A DNA stretch of 64,000 nt, from NCBI GenBank assembly GCA_041746735.1, contig JBGTGP010000018.1, forward strand, positions 1 through 64,000. The letters run 5' to 3'. Below the pieces are notes generated by a model that searched no databases, was not told the DNA's origin, and worked only from the letters and a program-made list of their open reading frames with translations. Source of the stretch: Opimibacter sp041746735 (GTDB lineage: Bacteria; Bacteroidota; Bacteroidia; Chitinophagales; Saprospiraceae). Positions 60,934-64,000 of the stretch are shown here, piece after piece (the stretch's first letter is position 1; each line of letters begins with the position of its first letter). The translations under genes and the position numbers were made by a program.

Positions 60934-62766
60934 TCAAATCACCTCAACATTCATTTGTGACAATCGTTGCGCTTTCTTGCGTTCCTCTTCATCCAGGATC
61001 GTTTTACGCATCCGGATATTATTGGGCGTGACTTCTATGCATTCGTCCTGCTGAATATATTCCATGCATTCCTCGAGCGTCATTTGTCGTTTAGGGGCAA
61101 TGTTGGTGGCGGCATCGCTTCCGCTCGCCCGCATATTGGTGAGTTTCTTGCCTTCCGTACAATTGACGACGAGATCACCCGGACGATTATTCTCGCCGAT
61201 GATCATGCCTTTATAGACTTCTTCGCCGGGATCTACAAAAAAGGAACCTCGATCCTGAAGTTTATCCAACGAGTATCCTGTCGTCATCCCCGGATCTTTG
61301 GCGAGCAATACGCCGTTGCTCCTTCCTGGTATAGTACCCTTCCAGGGTTTGTACGCCGTAAACCTGTGGTTCATGACCGCTTCGCCTGCTGTTTGAGTAA
61401 GCATGGTGGAGCGGAGACCGATCAGGCCCCGGGATGGAATGTCAAACTCCAGATGCTGGTAGTCGCCTTTGGCTTCCATCACATGTAGCTCACCTTTGCG
61501 ACGGGTCACCAGGTCAATGGCACGCGAAGCGAACCCCTCCGGTACATCGATGACCAGATTTTCATAAGGTTCACATTTGACGCCATCGACCATCCTGACA
61601 ATAACCTGGGGCTGGCCGACGGTAAGTTCATATCCTTCGCGGCGCATGGTTTCGATCAGGATGCCCAGATGAAGAATACCACGTCCAAAAACAAGAAAAC
61701 TATCAGCACTTTCCGTATCCTCCACTTTCATGGCGAGGTTCTTCTCCGTTTCCTTCCAGAGGCGGTCCCGAAGATGACGGGAGGTAACAAATTTGCCATC
61801 TTTTCCAAAGAAAGGGGAATTATTGATGCCGAAGGACATACTCATGGTGGGCTCATCAACCGCGATGCTCGGCAAACCCTCTGGATTCTCAAAATCAGCG
61901 ATCGTATCACCAATTTTAAAATCCTCCAGCCCGACGACAGCACAAAGATCTCCGGCACTCACCTCCTGGACCTTTTTCTTGCCCATGCCTTCAAAAATAT
62001 ACAACTCCTTTACTCTCGATTTTTTGAATGTGCCGTCACCCTGTACCACTGTCACAGGCTGATTCTCCCGGATATTGCCCCGGTTAACCTTGCCGACTGC
62101 AATCCGGCCCTGATAGGAAGAATAATCCAATGACGTAATCTGCATCTGCAGGGTGCCCTGATGGGCAATAGGAGCAGGAACTAGCTTTAAAATTCCATCG
62201 AGGAGTGGTGTGATATCCTCACTCTGTTCGAGACTGTCATTAAACCAGTTATTCTTACCAGACCCATAAAAGGTGGTAAAATCCAGTTGCTCTTCTGTGG
62301 CATCCAGACTGAAAAACAATTCAAAAACTTGATTCTGAATCTCCACAGGCCGACAATTCGGTTTATCCACCTTATTGATCACCACGATGGGTTTCAGATG
62401 AAGTTGCAAGGCCTTTTGCAAGACGAAACGGGTCTGCGGCATGGGCCCTTCAAAAGCATCGACCAGGAGCAATACCCCGTCTGCCATACGTAATACCCGC
62501 TCGACCTCACCACCGAAATCGGAGTGACCCGGGGTATCGATGACATTGATCTTTACACCTTTATAGACAACGGCTGCATTCTTGGAAAAGATCGTGATCC
62601 CACGTTCACGCTCAAGATCATTGGAGTCCATGATGAGTTCACCGGTCTCCTGGTGATCCTGAAAAACCTTGGTCGCCTGAAGGATTTTGTCCACCAGGGT
62701 GGTTTTTCCATGATCGACGTGGGCGATGATGGCGATGTTTCTTATATTTTCATTGATCTGAGCCAT
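60934..62766 (-). CDS. typA: Ribosome-associated GTPase TypA/BipA
   Basis: A 610-residue translational GTPase of the EF-G superfamily, acting on the ribosome in assembly and stress. G-motifs are AHVDHGKTT (G1), RGITIF (G2), DTPGHSDFGGEV (G3) and NKVDKP (G4). The C-terminal domain contains SRGLIGLRSTMLTQTAGEA, unique to TypA. The canonical start MAQINENIRNIAIIAHVDH sets the initiation codon at 62766; an earlier in-frame ATG at 62796 would place the start above the promoter element TACCTTTG at 62794-62801. It converges with the sigma-operon lipoprotein gene, with the operon terminator between them. Confidence 0.97.
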   Translation of the reverse strand: MAQINENIRNIAIIAHVDHGKTTLVDKILQATKVFQDHQETGELIMDSNDLERERGITIFSKNAAVVYKGVKINVIDTPGHSDFGGEVERVLRMADGVLLLVDAFEGPMPQTRFVLQKALQLHLKPIVVINKVDKPNCRPVEIQNQVFELFFSLDATEEQLDFTTFYGSGKNNWFNDSLEQSEDITPLLDGILKLVPAPIAHQGTLQMQITSLDYSSYQGRIAVGKVNRGNIRENQPVTVVQGDGTFKKSRVKELYIFEGMGKKKVQEVSAGDLCAVVGLEDFKIGDTIADFENPEGLPSIAVDEPTMSMSFGINNSPFFGKDGKFVTSRHLRDRLWKETEKNLAMKVEDTESADSFLVFGRGILHLGILIETMRREGYELTVGQPQVIVRMVDGVKCEPYENLVIDVPEGFASRAIDLVTRRKGELHVMEAKGDYQHLEFDIPSRGLIGLRSTMLTQTAGEAVMNHRFTAYKPWKGTIPGRSNGVLLAKDPGMTTGYSLDKLQDRGSFFVDPGEEVYKGMIIGENNRPGDLVVNCTEGKKLTNMRASGSDAATNIAPKRQMTLEECMEYIQQDECIEVTPNNIRMRKTILDEEERKKAQRLSQMNVEVI

Positions 62767-62793
62767 GGTGGGTCCGGTGTTCAAAAGCGGGTG

Positions 62794-62801
62794 CAAAGGT
62801 A
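62794..62801 (-). promoter_or_regulatory. TAnnTTTG promoter element for typA
   Basis: Minus-strand TACCTTTG ends 27 bases before the ATG at 62766, supporting the shorter start of typA. Confidence 0.55.
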
Positions 62802-62891
62802 AGGATATAATCTCATTCCGGCAGGTCCGGGACTGGATAATGGTAACGATGTCTGGAATGCAATTGTTTTTGCCGTTATCTTTGCCCCTTC

Positions 62892-62963
62892 GGCCCTGTA
62901 GTACAACGGATAGTGCGTAGGTCTTCGGAACCTAAAGTCCAGGTTCGATTCCTGGCAGGGCCA
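62892..62963 (+). tRNA. tRNA-Arg (anticodon TCG)
   Basis: The acceptor arm GGCCCTG pairs with CAGGGCC, the anticodon arm TAGGT-CTTCGGA-ACCTA places TCG in the loop, and the T arm CCAGG-TTCGATT-CCTGG is perfect. Length is 72 bases with discriminator A and no encoded CCA. Confidence 0.95.
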
Positions 62964-62982
62964 CTTTCCTTTATTCTCCATA

Positions 62983-63013
62983 AAAAAAGGTACAAAGCGT
63001 TTCGCCTTGTACC
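62983..63013 (-). terminator. Terminator of the barrel-protein gene
   Basis: GGTACAAAGCG (62989-62999) pairs with CGCCTTGTACC (63003-63013) with one mismatch and a three-base loop. On the minus strand it is followed by seven T residues. Confidence 0.85.
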
Positions 63014-63051
63014 CCCGAATAGCTTAACGCGGAAAAATCCGCGCCTCCGTG

Positions 63052-63765
63052 TTATTTGAAAAGGATCAGTTTCCAGCGGTCACCACAGGCTGTTTTCGCA
63101 AAGCGGCCAAACGCATAATTGAGTTCCATCTGCAGTTGAGCGGCTGTCCCCAGGGTTTTCTTGGAAGGATCCTTGAGCGGCTTAATGATCAGCGGATAGT
63201 TCTGTTCCTTCCCTGCATCCGACACCATTTCATTAAATCCCCAATGCAGTCGAATCCCCATATTCAGCGTGAGCACGTCACTTCCGGCCAGGTAAGAACC
63301 AAACCCAAAAATACCAGACGTATAGCTGTCTACAAACCGGTCAGAGACATCTGAAACGCCTGTATTGACATTGTCTACTTCGACTTTTGCAATATTGCTC
63401 AGTTTTCCACCGAGTTCGACATACGCGCCATTTCCGGAATAGCGGAAAACGGCAACGATGTCGTTGTGCTTCCACTTAAATGTATTGTAGGGATCCGAAT
63501 TGAGTACAAAATCCTGCCTGGATGTAGCATTGGAATACTCCAGAGCCACCCCTACATGATACCCATAATTGGCTCCAAGTCGGGCACCAAAAGCATGACC
63601 CGTAGTCAGTTTGTGCTTGTAGGAGGTTGCGCCTTCATCGAATACATTGTCATCATACATCAGCGTCGGACCAAAAGCACCTTTCACCCCTGCATCAAAC
63701 CACCATTGGCTTTGAGCTGTATAGGACATGGCAACCAAAAAAGAAAGTGTAATGAAATACTTCAT
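63052..63765 (-). CDS. Predicted outer-membrane beta-barrel protein
   Basis: A 237-residue protein with a clear signal peptide (MKYFITLSFLVAMSYTAQS). The mature part begins QWWFDAGVKGAFGPTLMYDD and consists of alternating strands with Gly/aromatic turns (GHAFGARLGANYGYHVGVALEY; TSGIFGFGSYLAG). No named family is certain; porin-like or OmpW/PorT-type are possible. The C-terminal tail RWKLILFK is unusually basic for a barrel end. A TATCTTCG, one base from the promoter consensus, lies about 32 bases upstream. It ends 38 bases before a terminator. Confidence 0.7.
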   Translation of the reverse strand: MKYFITLSFLVAMSYTAQSQWWFDAGVKGAFGPTLMYDDNVFDEGATSYKHKLTTGHAFGARLGANYGYHVGVALEYSNATSRQDFVLNSDPYNTFKWKHNDIVAVFRYSGNGAYVELGGKLSNIAKVEVDNVNTGVSDVSDRFVDSYTSGIFGFGSYLAGSDVLTLNMGIRLHWGFNEMVSDAGKEQNYPLIIKPLKDPSKKTLGTAAQLQMELNYAFGRFAKTACGDRWKLILFK

Positions 63766-63802
63766 GTTTCCGTTTTTTTTAATTCGGGTTCGAAGATAGA
63801 GA

Positions 63803-64000
63803 TTATTTTAAACCACGGCGTTTCAATTCCGAGGTAATGAGTTGCAGTTCGCGGCTCATTTCACCGGTGACGGCCGTATTTTCTCTGGCACGACGGATAA
63901 GATAAGGCAAGACTTCTTGTACAGGTCCGTATGGTACGTATTTCGCTACATTAAACCCGGCTTCTGCCAGATTGTACGTGATATAATCACTCATCCCATA
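63803..64000 (-). CDS. Proline dehydrogenase, C-terminal end (cut by window edge)
   Basis: The last 65 residues of a protein entering from the right edge, with the frame open to base 64000. The sequence YNLAEAGFNVAKYVPYGPVQ followed by PYLIRRARENTAV matches the flavin/substrate-binding C-terminal part of proline dehydrogenase, which oxidises proline to pyrroline-5-carboxylate. The last ~20 residues (SRELQLITSELKRRGLK) form the terminal helix. The ATG at 63994 is internal, because the reading continues upstream as YGMSDYI. The start and the full length are outside the window. Confidence 0.88.
   Translation of the reverse strand, partial: YGMSDYITYNLAEAGFNVAKYVPYGPVQEVLPYLIRRARENTAVTGEMSRELQLITSELKRRGLK

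Overview
The window looks like chromosomal DNA of a member of the phylum Bacteroidota, most likely a Saprospiraceae-like bacterium. The main evidence is three giant secreted proteins that end in the gliding-motility/type IX secretion 'type B' C-terminal domain, a PorP/SprF-family protein, a TamL-like Omp85 lipoprotein, and a recurrent TAnnTTTG promoter element (often TACCTTTG) upstream of many genes. The placement within the phylum is inference; no rRNA gene is present. I see no phage, CRISPR array or conventional defence island.

Left end (1-813): the truncated start of a probable transposase, then about 720 bases without a convincing gene that carry direct repeats. 814-11448: housekeeping and envelope genes, namely a SpoU-type RNA methyltransferase, a TamL-like outer-membrane assembly lipoprotein, the rluD-like / acyl-CoA reductase / nth operon, a small barrel protein, valS and a GNAT/FemAB-like protein. 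11643-13049: the arsenosugar-type pair (peroxidase-like protein plus ArsS), followed by an 8-bp minisatellite.

13270-18523: a five-gene operon that is the most unusual system here. It encodes two coiled-coil proteins (one with membrane helices), a substrate-binding protein tethered by an N-terminal helix and fused to a peptidoglycan-binding OmpA domain, a permease with extra C-terminal helices, and an ABC ATPase. 18669-27107: arginine deiminase, a thioesterase, a YihY-type membrane protein, a GT39-type glycosyltransferase, fructose-6-phosphate aldolase/transaldolase, a second pseudouridine synthase, MqnD and alanine dehydrogenase. Between mqnD and ald lies a probable stand-alone structured RNA with its own promoter, terminator and a 16-bp upstream inverted repeat.

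27414-32509: a small HTH-like protein, TrmN6-like methyltransferase, a secreted L-type lectin with a palindrome in its leader, tRNA-Glu and the glycolytic pair gap-pgk. 32587-49262: three tandem giant adhesin-like proteins on the minus strand (about 1553, 1411 and 2485 residues), with different N-terminal modules but the same sorting domain. 49564-57535: prmC, a flippase, cytidine deaminase, kdsB, a LysM protein, cystathionine beta-synthase, PorP/SprF and a PA0069-like radical SAM protein. 57791-60803: an ECF sigma factor, a protein joining a cytoplasmic segment to an outer-membrane-type barrel, and a lipoprotein. 60934-64000: typA, tRNA-Arg, a barrel protein and the C-terminal end of proline dehydrogenase.

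Taken together this is mostly core chromosome rich in envelope functions, with the secreted giants, PorP/SprF, lectin, LysM protein and sigma/barrel operon all serving the cell surface.
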